Assembly: GCF_001625215.2 (NCBI RefSeq)
Contig: NC_030381.2
Location: 41,724,689 to 41,788,688 of the forward strand
DNA: 64,000 bases
Source: Daucus carota subsp. sativus
Lineage: Eukaryota; Streptophyta; Magnoliopsida; Apiales; Apiaceae
Reading direction: 5' to 3'
Shown here: in pieces, positions 36,275 to 48,160 of the stretch
Position numbering within the stretch: position 1 is the first letter of the stretch
Layout of the letters: every line of letters starts with the position of its first letter
The notes under the pieces: model-generated
The model's database searches: none
What the model was told of the DNA's origin: nothing
The model's input: the letters and a program-made list of their open reading frames with translations, nothing else
Made by a program: the position numbers and the translations under genes

Positions 36275-36795
36275 TCTCATGATGTTCGCGAACAAGTTCG
36301 AAATCGGTTCGGTTTATTAAGAATTCGAGTTCGAGCTCGAACACAAAAATATGTTTATTAAGAAAAGGAGCTCGAGCCGCGTTTTTAGTGAGCTCCACTC
36401 GAGCTCGGCTCGTTAAAACTCGAAAAAAATGCAATATTTTCAGATTAATTTCGTAATATATACATATTATTGAACGCTGAATTCAACATATAATATATCG
36501 AATTGATCAAAAAAAATATTAACTATAATATGGTACCATCAAAACACACTAAAAATTTTATTTGGCTTGCTATTTTAAGAGTCAAGTAGCGATTTGACCT
36601 TATTTTTTTCTGGCTCGGTTCGGCTCGTATTTGTTCTTGAACAAACTCGAGTTCGGCTCGTTAGTTAACGAGTTCGAACTCAAACACAATTTTTTGTTCG
36701 ATAATAAAGCTCGGCTCGGTTTGACAGGAAAAAATTTAAAGATCAACTCGACTCAGTCAAAACTCGACTCGACTCTGTTCGTCAACAACCCTAAT
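36275..36795. mobile_element. Foldback element with GAGCTCG/CGGCTCG word ends
   Basis: Left (36275-36425) and right (36610-36795) regions are made of GAGCTCG, GTTCGAG and CTCGGTTCGG words in opposite orientation. The AT-rich centre has no coding content. The right end TTGTCAACAACCCTA-like boundary resembles, when inverted, the TAGGG start of the hAT-like copies. The left terminus has decayed. Confidence 0.5.
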
Positions 36796-36799
36796 CAAT

Positions 36800-37165
36800 A
36801 TTATGAGACCGTGTTATGATGTGCATTCATTTCGAGTAAAAAGTCGCATTTTTAAAATTACCCAAACGGTTCTAATATTTTCTTTCCATAAAAGAAAAGT
36901 ACTTCCATTAACTAAAATATAATATAGCTAGGTTAAATCTCTAATTGTCAATACAATCAGCTTAGAAAATAAATAATATACTAAAAATAATTAATAAATT
37001 TGTTTTCAGATCATTTAAGTATTTAACACAAAAAATTTTAAAGCTAAAAATGAAATAAAAAAACTGGGTTGAACAGGTTCTTTCATTTATCGTTATGAGG
37101 TACCACAAAAGAAATTCTACCTCATAAGTTGTTTAAATACTATCAACCAATTTATGTTGCTAATA
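36800..37165. other. AT-rich spacer before the Mutator-like element
   Basis: No gene or repeat was recognised. Confidence 0.4.
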
Positions 37166-37174
37166 AACATTCTA

Positions 37175-37319
37175 GGGAAATTCCTACTGGTACCATTGTA
37201 GAATTGGCTTTTCCAAATGGTACCAATGACTATTTTGGGCTTCCAAGTGGTAACACCCAACTTTTGACTTCATCCAGCACATACCACTCCGTTTAGTTAA
37301 CGTTAATAAAACGTTAATC
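37175..37319 (+). repeat. Left terminal inverted repeat of the MULE
   Basis: About 145 bp matching the inverted right end through ACGTTAATC. It carries GGTACC at 37189 and 37219 and the variant GGTAAC at 37249, spaced exactly 30 bp. These are candidate transposase-binding or promoter positions. Confidence 0.9.
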
Positions 37320-37766
37320 CATTATGATTTAATTTAAAAAAGTAATTAAAATAAAATGAATTAAAAGTAAAAAAACAGCTATTTGGGTCATTAGTCGGGT
37401 CCGAGGGTTTAATGTCACAAAATCAAACACGCACAGAGGATTAGGGTTCTACTGCACGGAGGGGATTGATCAAGAAACAGAACAGTACAGTCACTCGCTA
37501 CTTATTTCAACACTGATCAAAGTATAAGGTATGCATTTCACCTTCAATTACTCTATATAATCTTTCGCGGCTTAATTCATTGTTTTATCTGTGTATATTA
37601 CTCAAAGTATAAGGTATGCTTAATCAAAGTTTATCTGTGTATATGTGCGAGTTTATCTGTGTATATGTGTTTATGTATGATAGTTAACTGTTAACTGGTG
37701 CATTGGGTGTAATATGATTGTATAATACTCATAATGCATTGGGTGCATTGGGTGTAATATGTGCAG

Positions 37767-40700
37767 ATGGAGAAAGTATTAATTTTTCACTGGATGGGTA
37801 CTGAGGTAGAGGTTAAGGTTGATGTAGATAAAACCTCATTGCTGGACATTATTGTTGAGTATGAAGAGTTAGGGAAAAAACAGAGGTTGAGGTTAGATTA
37901 TGCTTATCCAACATTTGATTATGCATATATGATGAAGCATCACAAGTTAGAGTCAGATAAGGATTTAATGAAAATGTTTGAAAGGTTTTCTGATGCAAGT
38001 GAAATTCCTATTTGGGTTGGAACTGTGCTGAAACCAACTCCATTCTACAAATTGGTTATGCATTTTAAGAGGGCAGAAGAAAGAAAAAAGAGGACTGATG
38101 TCCATGAAGATGAGCAAGATGAGCATGAAGTTGAGGACAGTTCATCGGAAGACCTTCAGGATAATTCTGTGAATGTAAGGCAACAAGGCAAAAAAATTGT
38201 GGAGATCACAGCTAGTGAAGAAGCAACTACAGCAAAAAAGAAGCCTCCTCCAAAAAAGAAACCTCCTCCAAAGAAGAAAACAGCAACCACAGCCTTCAAA
38301 CCACCAGCCCCCATATCACCTAAAACAGCATTCAAATCTTTGCCTATTAGAAGAAGCCCCAGATTTTCTCCTCTTCCAAACACTACCTCATCTGAACCCA
38401 CCAATCACCCTCCTTCTGAGATAATGTTTGCTAGAAAAGTACCTAGAACCACAGCCATCAGGAAAGGCATAAGTTTGACACAAGCTACTGTGACACAAGC
38501 TACTTTTACTCCAGAAGTGACTAAGAAACCAAAGGCTGCTGCTCCAAAAGAGAAAGTAAAGGCTAAGAGAAAGATGACATTTGATGAGGAAGCTTGTGAT
38601 GAAAATGAGGAGTTTGATAATGAGTTTGATAATGGTGCAGAGTCAGATAATGATGTCATGGCTGAGGGGGATATCCCATCTGATGAAAGAGAGGAGATAA
38701 ACTCAATGCCAAAAATCAAGGACACTTGGAAATCTAGTCAGTGGCATGATTTTGTTGATGAACAGGATGCTGATGACTACTATCAAAAGCTATACAAAAA
38801 TGGAGAGCTGTATACAGATGAGGAGTTTGGTAAAATAAAGTTGAAACCATGGATGATTTTTCTGGATAAAGATCATTTTAAAGAGAAATTGAAAGACTAC
38901 TGTGTGCAAGAAGGCTTTGCAATCAATGTGTTATGGGCTGACAACACTAGATATACAGCTACATGTTATGCTGAATGTTGCAAGTGGAGGATACATAGTA
39001 GCAGGCTTCCTGATGGCATTACCTGGGCTATTAAGAAAATTGAGCCTAATGTGCACACTTGTAGGGGTTTGGAGACATATAATCCACTGTGTGATGTGAA
39101 ATGGGCTGCATCAAAGTTGATGGAAGATATAAGAGCCAATCCAGACATTCCAGGAAGTGCTCTAAATGAGTTGTTGTTCCAGAGGTATGGGGTTTACATG
39201 AAAAAATCATCCTTGTATAATATGAAAAAGTTGGCAATAGAGAAATTATTTGGTGGACATGATCAATCATATGCTGACCTACCTGCTTATACCAAGGTTA
39301 TTTGTGAGTCAAATCCACAATCAAAGGCATTTTTTTCAACTGTGGAGAGTGAAAGCATCCCAAGACAGCTCTTGTTTAATAACATTTTCATTTCTTTCAC
39401 TGCTATGTGGAAAGGGTTTCTAGGAGGGTGCAGGCCTTTAATAGGTGTTGATGGAACACACCTCAAGGGAGATTATGGAGGTGTTCTACTGTCAGCAGTG
39501 GCTCTGGATGCTAACAATGAGATTTTTCCACTTGCTTATGCTATAGTCAGTGCTGAGGACAAGGAAACTTGGTCATGGTTTTTCTGGAATCTCTACAACC
39601 TTCTCAAAGAATCAAGTAGAAAGGATTGGACAGTGATCTCTGATCGACAAAAGGTACCTTCAAACTATATTTATTTTAGACATTCATTTTAGTAATATCT
39701 CCTCTTTAGATGATAATCATGTGTACACTTGCAGGGGATTGATATTGCTTTATTGGATGTATGGCCAACTGTAAAGAGGAGATATTGTTGTAGACACATC
39801 TCCAGAAATTACAAAAAACAATTTTCTGGTCCCTTGCTCTATATTCTGTTTTGGAGGGCTTGTAATGCCACATCACAGTTCACATATAGGAAGGCAATGG
39901 AAAAGCTGAAAGAAGTGGGTGGTGATAGTGTCATGAAATTTTTTGCAGAGCTAGGAGATCCTGCTGGTTGGAGCAAACACAAATTTGATCCGAATGTATG
40001 TAATGATTCCAACACTTCAAACTTTGTGGAGAGTTTCAATTCCACCCTTGGAATTGATAGATGCAGACCAGTCTTGACTTTACTTGAAGGTATATAAATG
40101 TTTGTATTCTTCATGTCATATTTTTGCATTGATATTCCTAATTATATAATTTGCTTCAAACAGGTATTAGAAGAGTGTGCATGGTAAGAATTGCCACAAG
40201 AAGTCAAGCTGCCATGACTTGGAAGGATGATGACCTTTGTCCAAAGATAAAGAAGGTGTTGAAAGCTATTAGCAAGGACACTATAAGCTGCAAAGCATAT
40301 ATGTCTAGTCCAGGAGAGTATGAAATTCATGAGGGTAAATCTCACTTTCCTTTATCTTTAAATAACAAGATCTGTTCTTGTGGAGCTTGGCAGATTAGTG
40401 GCATCCCATGTAGGCATGCCATAAGGGCTATGGTTCATGCCAAGATTGATCCTCACAATGTTGTCAGTGCATGGTACTCTGTTAGGACATACAAGCTTTC
40501 TTATAGTTTTAGCATTAACCCCATACCTGACCAAAGCCAATGGCCTGCATATGATGATCTACCTATTGTCATGCCACCTTCAATGAAGAGAGGGGTTGGG
40601 AGACCAAGCAGAAACAGGAGAAGGGAAGAAGGAGAAAACCAGAAAGGGAAGAGAGCAAAAACAGTGAAATGCACTAAGTGTGACTGCCTTGGCCACAATT

Positions 40701-40918
40701 CAAGAACTTGCAAGGGAGGTTTGACTGCAAAAGAAAAGAAGGCAGCAGGGAGTGGACCAATAGTGGTTAGACATCCAAGAATTAGGGATCAATCCAAGGC
40801 AGGGAAAGCAGCTGCAGCTCTGAAAAAGAAAGCTTCAGACCAGACTAAAGAGGGCAACACATCACAGTCCACTGAAATCAACATGTCTCAATGTCCACCA
40901 TCTCAATCCCAGCCTTAA
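37767..40918 (+). CDS. mudrA-like: MuDR-type (MULE) transposase
   Basis: Three exons: 37767-39653, 39735-40089 and 40164-40918 (1887+355+755 nt, 998 aa), with GT-AG introns in phase. The N-terminus (1-100) resembles the PB1-like domain seen in plant MULE transposases. A K/P-rich basic stretch near residues 155-175 could serve nuclear import, and acidic stretches follow. The MuDR DNA-binding region with conserved Cys/His (AECCKWRIHSS and HTCRG) comes next. The catalytic domain shows D562 in GVDGTHLKG and D626 in VISDRQKG. The catalytic Glu is presumably in the next exon, for example around NFVESFN. A SWIM zinc finger (C818-x-C820 ... C830-x-H832) and a CCHC zinc knuckle (C917, C920, H925, C930) end the protein. 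It cuts and inserts the element in the nucleus. The start is the ATG at 37767. No stop or frameshift was seen. Confidence 0.95.
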
Positions 40919-41098
40919 ATCAGACCTCTTTTATTATGCTTATTATGCTTTAAATGGTTAAAACATATTTTGGGACATTTGTGAAACATCTGTAGTTCAT
41001 TATTGATTCAGACTTGTTGGTTGTTTTGGATATTGTATTAACTTGCTGGTAACAGTATTTTGGAGGGAAATATGGTTTTAGTTACTATTTAACAGCTT

Positions 41099-41232
41099 GA
41101 TTAACGTTTGATTAACAGAGTGGTATGTGCTGGATGAAGTCAAAAGTTGAGTGTTACCACTTGGAAGCCCAAAATAGTCATTGGTACCATTTGGAAAAGC
41201 CAATTCTACAATGGTACCAGTAGGAATTTCCC
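41099..41232 (-). repeat. Right terminal inverted repeat of the MULE
   Basis: Inverse of the left end. GGTACC at 41213 and 41183 and GTTACC at 41153 repeat the same exact 30-bp spacing in mirror order. Confidence 0.9.
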
Positions 41233-41241
41233 AACATTCTA

Positions 41242-42044
41242 TTCTGATCCGTGTCGCTTTATACTCAAAAGCATGGCATGACTAGTTTTTGTTGAATTAA
41301 TTTCTTACAACTGATATGACAAAGATACACAATATAACATATAGACATTGGATTAAAGTTAAATAAAATAAAAAAATTTACTAAAACACGAATTGTCTGC
41401 AAAGTGCCGATTTTATCGTGAGTTTTTAATGTACACACACGGAGTGCTACATTATCATACAGCAAGAAATTGCCTCATCCAAGAGTTTTTCACGTCTAAC
41501 GCTTTTTTCTGTTGGATGTATGCTATGTTAGTATTATTCTTGTTCTGGACTGGCTGGCATATATGTGTATGCAAAATCTTGTATTCTTTACATAACATGT
41601 GAACTGCAAGTCGATTGAGCCAGGAAATAAATTTTACCTGGGCTAACTTTTGAATTTTTTTCTATTACTTGATTATTTAAGCTAGCAAGACTACAATACA
41701 TGAAAAAACTAGGCAATTTGGTATTACCTATTCACCTGTGCTATTCCATAGGTCTAAATGTATGACATGTATCACCTGTTATTGTTTCTTTGTAACTTGT
41801 AAGTCTGTTTATTTTGTTGTGCTGCTGAATGTCTTTGCAAACACAAAAATGAGCTGGGCTGTGCTAGTCATGTCTTGGGCTGATTGTAAAATATTTGGGT
41901 TTCATAATATAAAATTTTGTAAAATATTTTTTTGCACTGGGCTGGAGCCCACCACAGCCTTTGCTGTGGCTCCGCCAGTGAAGTCGATGTGTTTTTTCCT
42001 CTTTTTTGGTCTATTTCCGTGAGCTTACTCTCCAATAACATACT
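41242..42044. other. Spacer with a possible transposon-end fragment
   Basis: Around 41935-41985 the words CTGGGCTGGAGCCCACCAC and TGTGGCTCCGCCAGTG form a GC-rich imperfect palindrome, like the ends of small hAT or CACTA elements. Boundaries are not definable. No gene was seen. Confidence 0.3.
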
Positions 42045-43930
42045 ATGGCCGGCATCTCCGGGAGACTCCTAAATGAACACTCAAATTCAAATTTGAGGAG
42101 GGAGAAAGAAATTTTTGCTCCAAGAGACTCTTAGTTGTTTTTGTATCAGTAAGAGTCTCTTGTTTCTCTCTCCTCTCTCCTCAAAGTTAAGAGCCCCTGC
42201 AAAGCTATTAACTTATTTTTTACAATAAAATATCTATTCACTCTAATTACATTTGAGTTTGTGTCATATACAAGTCCAAACAAGAATAAAATATTAACTT
42301 AAGAGCAGGTATAAAGAATATTGTTGGAGTTGAGACTCTTAAATTTGTATTAAGTTACAAGGAGTCTAAGAGCATCTCCAATAGTCTCCTAGTTGGCTCC
42401 TATATATAATATAAAATATTAAGCTCCTAGTAACTTAATATAAAATTAAGAGTGTCAACTCCAACAATGCTCTTTTTTTTTTTTGAAAATGAGAATAAAT
42501 CTCACAAATATGAATTGGTAATTCACCGTGATAATTCTTTCATTCAAGAAAGCTTATTATCTAACCGTCGGACATGCAAGATGACCGGAGAAATTTAGAC
42601 AATAAAACTTAAATGTCTGAAAAGAAAAATCCGTCTTCCTCCGAGCATCCTGAAAATGAAACAAAGGAAACAAGAACAAATATAAGTCGATATATATACA
42701 GATTATATATATTTTAAAAATAAAAAAATATATCCAATAATTAATTATTTATAAAATGCATGTGTATATGCTGATCAAAATATTCACACAATTATGATAA
42801 CTCATAATTGAGACAATTAAACTCTTAATTAAGGCACAATTAATAAAATATTAACGCTCTCAATTAAGACACAATTAACGCACTCATATAAGGCACAATT
42901 AACGTCCTCAATTAGGAGGCACCAATTACGTCCTCAATTATGAGGCACAATAAACGTCCTCAATTAAGAGGCACAAATTACGCTCTCAATTACGAGGCAC
43001 AATAAACGCTCTCAATTAAGAGGCACAATTAACGTCTTCCTTTCTGAAACTGGACTGATCGTGGAACCGCCGTTGCCACAAACCTCAGCCACCTCAGCCC
43101 ACCATCACTACGCTGTCTCTCCCACACACGATCGCGAAGAGGACGATTACAACCCGAAGTATATCCATCAGCAGAAGTAAATACACATAAAAGAAAAAAG
43201 TTATATTTGAATTTCATTTAAAATCCACGACATTCAAACACTAATGTAAAGTTTAGAATTTGAAATGACACATCAAATCATAATATTTGAAATCCAAAAT
43301 TTGAAAACAAAAAACATGTTCTAAACGCAATCTTATGAAAATAAAACTTTCTGTTACAAAAATGTCGATATGGATATGGTGTGTGCATATTAAATGAATG
43401 ATCACAAAATTATAAGGACTAGTTGACATATTAACATAAAAAATTGAAAACAAATAATCTTAAACAATATATTACAAGATGAAAAACCCGTAAAAGAGAA
43501 AGAGAATTGCTGACCGGTGAGTTGCTGTATATGTATTCGGTTTTGACTGATCTCTGAGTGTTTATAATGTTGTCAGATCCGACAAGTAGGAGTCCAGTCC
43601 TCCTCCGCGCTCCCGCGCTCTTTATTTATGCTCTTAACTTATATTTTATTTATATTTTGAATTCAAACATTTGTCATGTAGTGGGAGTCTAATGTAAGAA
43701 TGGGAGGAAATGATTATTTTATGAAGTTAAGAGCCAACTAGTAGCTCTTAAATTAGAGGAGAGAGAAGAGGCTCTTAAAGTTTTTAAGAGCCACTAAGAG
43801 CCTCTTGGAGCTCAAGTTTTGAACATCCTCCTTATATCTTGGGTTAAGAGCCTATTTAAGAGCCTATTGAAGATGCTCTAATATTTTATATTATATTTAA
43901 GAGTGGGTTAGGAGACTATTGAAGATGCTC
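42045..43930. mobile_element. Nested foldback/MITE cluster with GAGCATCTCC-type ends
   Basis: The outer left (42045-42200, words GAGACTCC, AAGAGTCTC, CTCCTCTCTCC) pairs with the outer right (43690-43930, words GAGGAGAGAG, TAAGAGCC, GAAGATGCTC). A second pair, TAAGAGCATCTCCAATAGTC at 42367 and GACTATTGAAGATGCTC at about 43914, lies inside or overlaps it. A further inverted pair lies at about 42315-42475 (TTGTTGGAGTTGAGACTC and CAACTCCAACAATGCTC). I read this as several related elements inserted into one another. No transposase was seen. Confidence 0.55.
42815..43036. repeat. Minisatellite with a unit of about 30 bp
   Basis: About seven or eight degenerate copies of a unit reading roughly GAGGCACAATTAACG then TCCTCAATTAA. 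The variants alternate between GTCCTC and GCTCTC and between AATTAACG and AATAAACG. Non-coding, within the nested MITE cluster. Confidence 0.85.
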
Positions 43931-43974
43931 TTATACTGCATATACAAGAAAGCAGCTCCCGGATTTATTGCAAT

Positions 43975-44720
43975 GCCGATTTAGCGTTATAATTGCTTTA
44001 GCAAAATAATACTTCTATCTTTTTGCAATTTATTTGCAACAGTATCACCACAACTTAAAACTTTATAGTGTCTGATTAGAGGTTCATGTGATTCTGTGCC
44101 TGTGAATGAGTCAGTGAGATTGGATGATATTATGTTGCAGCAATATGCATTCCTATAATTTGAGATTTGATGATATTATGTTGCGTCCTTGTTAATTTTT
44201 TACAAAAAATCTGTTCTACTGAACTACTTGGCTTCAGTTTTAGACCAACTTAGTAAGACCTAAGAATGCACTTAGGACACTGTTTGATTGTTGTCAAGCT
44301 TTTATCTACGTCTTTGGACTGTAATCTACCACGAGGTTATCTTTACCTCAGGGCTTTCAAAGAAGTGCCTTGCTGACCTAATGGAAGATAGATTCTGGAT
44401 ATTCAGCCTACATCTCTCCTGGTCTTCATAGAATGACACTTGTGTGTAAGAATGTATTCAGTGTTTGCCTCTGCTTAAAAGCCTTGAATTTTTCAGCAAA
44501 CTCAAAGTAACTGCAAGTCGTGTTGGACGAAGAAGTTACAGCTGATAAGGGTGAACACATTGCCATATTTGTATCCTACTTCCTTGATTGTCGCGTATGC
44601 AGATGCTCTTATCTTTTTAGTTCTGTTCATTAACATTACATTACCTGGAAAAAAGTTGCTACGGTTTAGAAGGTGGATCCAGTGATGAAGATAGAGCTGC
44701 GTCATCTCATCATGAGCGCT
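43975..44720. repeat. Long direct repeat, left copy, flanking the copia remnant
   Basis: Diverged but collinear with 47415-48160. Shared markers include CTACGTCTT, TGTTGTCAAGCT, CTCCTGGTCTTCATA, TATTCAGTGTTTGCCTCT and CACATTGCCATATTTG. The pair brackets the copia pol remnant, so these may be parts of decayed long terminal repeats or an older segmental duplication. The copia reading is not proved. Confidence 0.6.
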
Positions 44721-44879
44721 ACAGATCAATCCACACACTTCCAGAAATATAGTAAGTTATCGCACCTGGAAGTTAGTTAGAGAGTTACATTCAGCCATTC
44801 ACATCAGTCCTGTTAGATGTATATTCTTTGAGTTCATCATTATTCCAGTATGGTGTAACATTCAGCTCTCTCTCTCTCC

Positions 44880-47060
44880 AACATGTCGATCAAAGAAGAA
44901 TTCTTATTACCAGAGATGCTTATTTTGTGAGAATCTCTTTACTTTTATATCTTTTTTAATTGACTCCCCACCTGCACGTATGTTTAATCCTCAACCGGAC
45001 TTACAATATGATCCAAAGATTGAACAATATCGTGATATATTCACAAACTCTGATTTCCAAACTAATAATACCGCTGACAAAGAAACACATGTGTAGCACA
45101 ATAATATCTTAGAAAATTCTCGGTCTCTTTTTGCCTCTTAATCTGCTAGCTGATCATCTGTTTCTCTTGTTGTACCTCATGGCAGACCTCTTAGACAGAG
45201 ATAAATTCCATTAGAATTTCAGGACTCCGTAGGTCTTCCACCAACATTACATCTTAATGCACAGACCTGTTTTACATTGCTGATGTCTCTACATCTTATC
45301 AGGCTTTTATAGCAAATATCACTCATGTTCTAAACCCAAATTCTTATCTTTGCTTGTAAGTTTGATATATGGCATGAGGCTATGGCAACTGAATTGACTG
45401 CTTAATACTTGGAATATGATGCCTTTTATCTTCGGGCAAGAGAGCTGCTACTTTCAAGTGATTGTATCAGGTGAAATGTTTACAAGATGGTACTGTATAA
45501 GATAGTATTGCATAAGATAGTATTATTTTATTAATGTCTTTCTTCTCCTCTCCCTGATGAAAAAGGTGCCACAATGTCTACAGTCAAAATTTTGCCATAT
45601 GTCGCTGCCCGTTCACAATCGGTTTGTCACTCAAATAAATGTTACAAATGCTTTCTTATATGAGAGCTGGCTGAGGAAGTATATATGCCCATTCCTCAGG
45701 GTCAGACTCTTCATACAATATTTGCTAATTACTCTTATAAGACACCTCTGGTATGCAAATTGATTTAATCTATTTACGGATTTAAACAATCTCCTAGAAA
45801 GCGGTTTATCAAGTTTAAATCCATTTTACTGGAATTTGGATTTACTCACTCAGATCCTAGTTAATTTCTACTTCAAAATTCAGCTGGTTTTCTTGTTATC
45901 TGTTTTTGCATTGATGCTAGCTTTGTTGTTGGGGAATGATTCTGGAAAGATTACTTACATTCAATTCCATCTTGCTTCACATTTCAAAATTAAAGATTTG
46001 GATCTTTCAAAGTTATTTTTAGGAATTGAAGCAGCCAGGTCTTCTCAAAGGATTTATTTGAATCAAATGAAGTATACTTTGGACATTATTAACTATTAAG
46101 GATGTTGTAGATCAACCTGATCATTACTGAAGATTAGTTAATAAATTAATCTACTTAGCTACTACCAGGCCTGAACTATCTTATGTTGTAGATGTACTTT
46201 CTGAGTACTTGCTTCTCCTCGACAATGTCACTTTGATGCTGTTTTGACTTTTGAAAGGAGTGAAGTATCGGAAGCACATTGTTGGACGAGGTATTTACTC
46301 TCTGCAACTATTTTATTGCATTTGCAGATGCTGACCGGAGAGGTTGTCCAAATACTAGACAATCATTGGCATTTGGCAGGCTATCGTGTCACTTTGGGCT
46401 CATCACTGTTATTGTTTCTGAATCATCAGTTGAGGCTGAGTATCGTGCTAACAGTTGTGTGTTTTGAAATTACTTGGCTACTTAACTTGTTTACAGAACT
46501 TGGGTTCAAGTCTCTACAACCTGTTATACTATTTTGTGACACTCGATCACAGGGACGGAACCAGAAATATTTTTCGGGGGGGCGAAATTTTACTAAAAAA
46601 ATTTTAAAGACAAGATACTGCAAAATTATGAGTTTTGGGGGGACTAAATACTACAAATTTTGAGTTTTGGGGGACTAAATACTACAAATTATGAGTTTTG
46701 GGGGGACTATATGCTACAAATTATGAGTTTCAATCATATAAATTGATTATATATAAGGGCTTGGGGAAGGTTTTGGGGGGGCCAAGGCCACCCCTTACCC
46801 CCCCTTCCCTCCGTCCCTGCTCGATCAGCAAGGTACATAGCAGTCAATCCGGTATTTCATGAACGCGCTAAGCACATCGACATCAATTGTCACCTGGTCA
46901 TGGAAAAATTGAAGAAAGGTCTGATCACTACCACCTACATCTCATCCAAGGAACAGCCTGCTCATTTGGTAACTAGTAATCTGCACATAACTAGTAGAGG
47001 GGCTAGATCAGTTTGGAAAGAAATGTCGAAGGATATTACACCAGCCCTCTAGTTGATTAG
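44880..47060 (+). pseudogene. Decayed Ty1/copia retrotransposon pol remnant
   Basis: Translated fragments in shifting frames, in the order expected of copia pol. They start with the linker before reverse transcriptase. The conserved start of the RT domain (an N-A-F-L block near 45640) comes next. Near 46025-46090 is the block around GIEAARSSQ, just before RNase H. An RNase H region with an E-A-E-Y-R block follows (about 46340-46450). The terminal pol segment, with its N-P-V-F-H-E-R block, lies at about 46830-46990. Many stops and frameshifts and a missing gag, protease and most of integrase show it is dead. A hAT MITE interrupts the RNase H region at 46550-46819. Confidence 0.85.
46550..46819. 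mobile_element. Small hAT MITE inserted in the copia remnant
   Basis: The termini are CAGGGACGGA and TCCGTCCCTG, a perfect inverted pair. CTCGATCA directly flanks both ends (46542-46549 and 46820-46827), a perfect 8-bp duplication. The interior has three tandem copies of a roughly 35-bp unit around GAGTTTTGGGGGGACTAAAT. 270 bp, non-coding. Insertion came after the retrotransposon. Confidence 0.93.
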
Positions 47061-47414
47061 GTTGCACTATAAAAAACATTTCACTGAACTCTAATTTCAA
47101 GGTTTAGGAACTTGGGTAAAACATGCTTGTTGGCTTCTGAAGTTATTGGGATCAAGGGAAGCGTAATTTGCAACCTTGGTAAATGTTCACTTCTTTGGAG
47201 TAATGTTTATGCTTTTTAGTACTTGACTGTTTAGTGGTAATTTGAACTCCTTGTACTCTATAGAGCGACTTGATAATCATCAGAAGATTCTCACTGTTTC
47301 TATATTATTCCTGACCGGAAGATTAAATACTCCTAAATTATTTGGTTATAAATTGTTATTTCTAAACAAATTGCCTCATGATCACTCATTGTTCATATAG
47401 ACTTGTATTATGTT

Positions 47415-48160
47415 TCTATTAATTGCAACGCAATTTAGCCTTACAATTGCAGTAATATAAGCCTGTTAGCCTTTTCCCAGTTTTATTTGTAACCCTTTCA
47501 CCACAATTACGTAGTTCTGTTGTTATAGTGTGCGATCAGATTTCCTGTGATTCTAAGCTTTTCAATGGGTCACTGAGCTCTGATAATATTATGGTGCAGA
47601 ATTTCTGAAGGTAAGAGTTGTACTTAGACCAGGAAAGCACAATCTGTTGCATAAAAAACATTTGCAATAAAACTGACATAATAATTGCAGAAACAGAGTT
47701 CACTACTTGGGTTCAGTCATAAACCAACTTTGTAAAAATGCACTTCAGACAGTATTTTGCTGTTGTCAAGCTATTTTCTACGTCTTCGATCAGCAAGCTG
47801 CCGAAAGACTCCCTCTGATTAGGGGCATTCAGAAAATGCCTTAATTGACTCGAAGGAAGCTGAATTCTAGATATCCAGCAACATCTCTTCTGGTCTTCAT
47901 AAATGACAATTTTGCAACAACATATTCAGTGTTTGCCTCTAGTTAAAGACTTGAAACTTTTCGGCAAGCTCCAAATAACTGCAATTTATGTTGGAGAAAA
48001 AAGTTAGAGGTGGAATACATTGCCATATTTGAGAACAAGGGGGCTATATCCTACTTTCGTAATCATCACGTATGCAGATGATCTCAGGACTCTATTGTCT
48101 TTCTAGTTTCGTCACATTAACATTGCAGTTAGAAAAAGTTTTTAGAGTCCTTGAGGTGGA
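47415..48160. repeat. Long direct repeat, right copy, flanking the copia remnant
   Basis: Collinear, diverged counterpart of 43975-44720. See that entry. It begins 3' of the pol end, where a long terminal repeat would be expected. Confidence 0.6.

Larger units (their letters stand above)
37175..41232 (+). mobile_element. Complete Mutator-like element (MULE), 4.06 kb, with 9-bp target duplication
   Basis: AACATTCTA occurs directly outside both ends (37166-37174 and 41233-41241), a perfect 9-bp duplication typical of Mutator. Long terminal inverted repeats cover about 37175-37319 and 41099-41232, beginning GGGAAATTCCTACTGGTACC on the left and its inverse on the right, with only scattered mismatches. 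The element holds one spliced transposase gene with no visible frame break, so it could be autonomous. Near-identical ends plus an unbroken target duplication suggest a young insertion. Confidence 0.96.

Noticed and set aside
37761-37766. GTG-initiated extension of the transposase
   Set aside because: Plant translation initiates at ATG. The first ATG in frame, at 37767, gives the usual MULE N-terminus.
38156-38725. Minus-strand and alternative-frame ORFs inside the MULE transposase
   Set aside because: They are shadows of the low-complexity K/P-rich and acidic parts of the real transposase frame.
42815-43036. Regularly spaced repeats reminiscent of a CRISPR array
   Set aside because: The units are directly adjacent with no unique spacers, and the DNA is from a plant nucleus.
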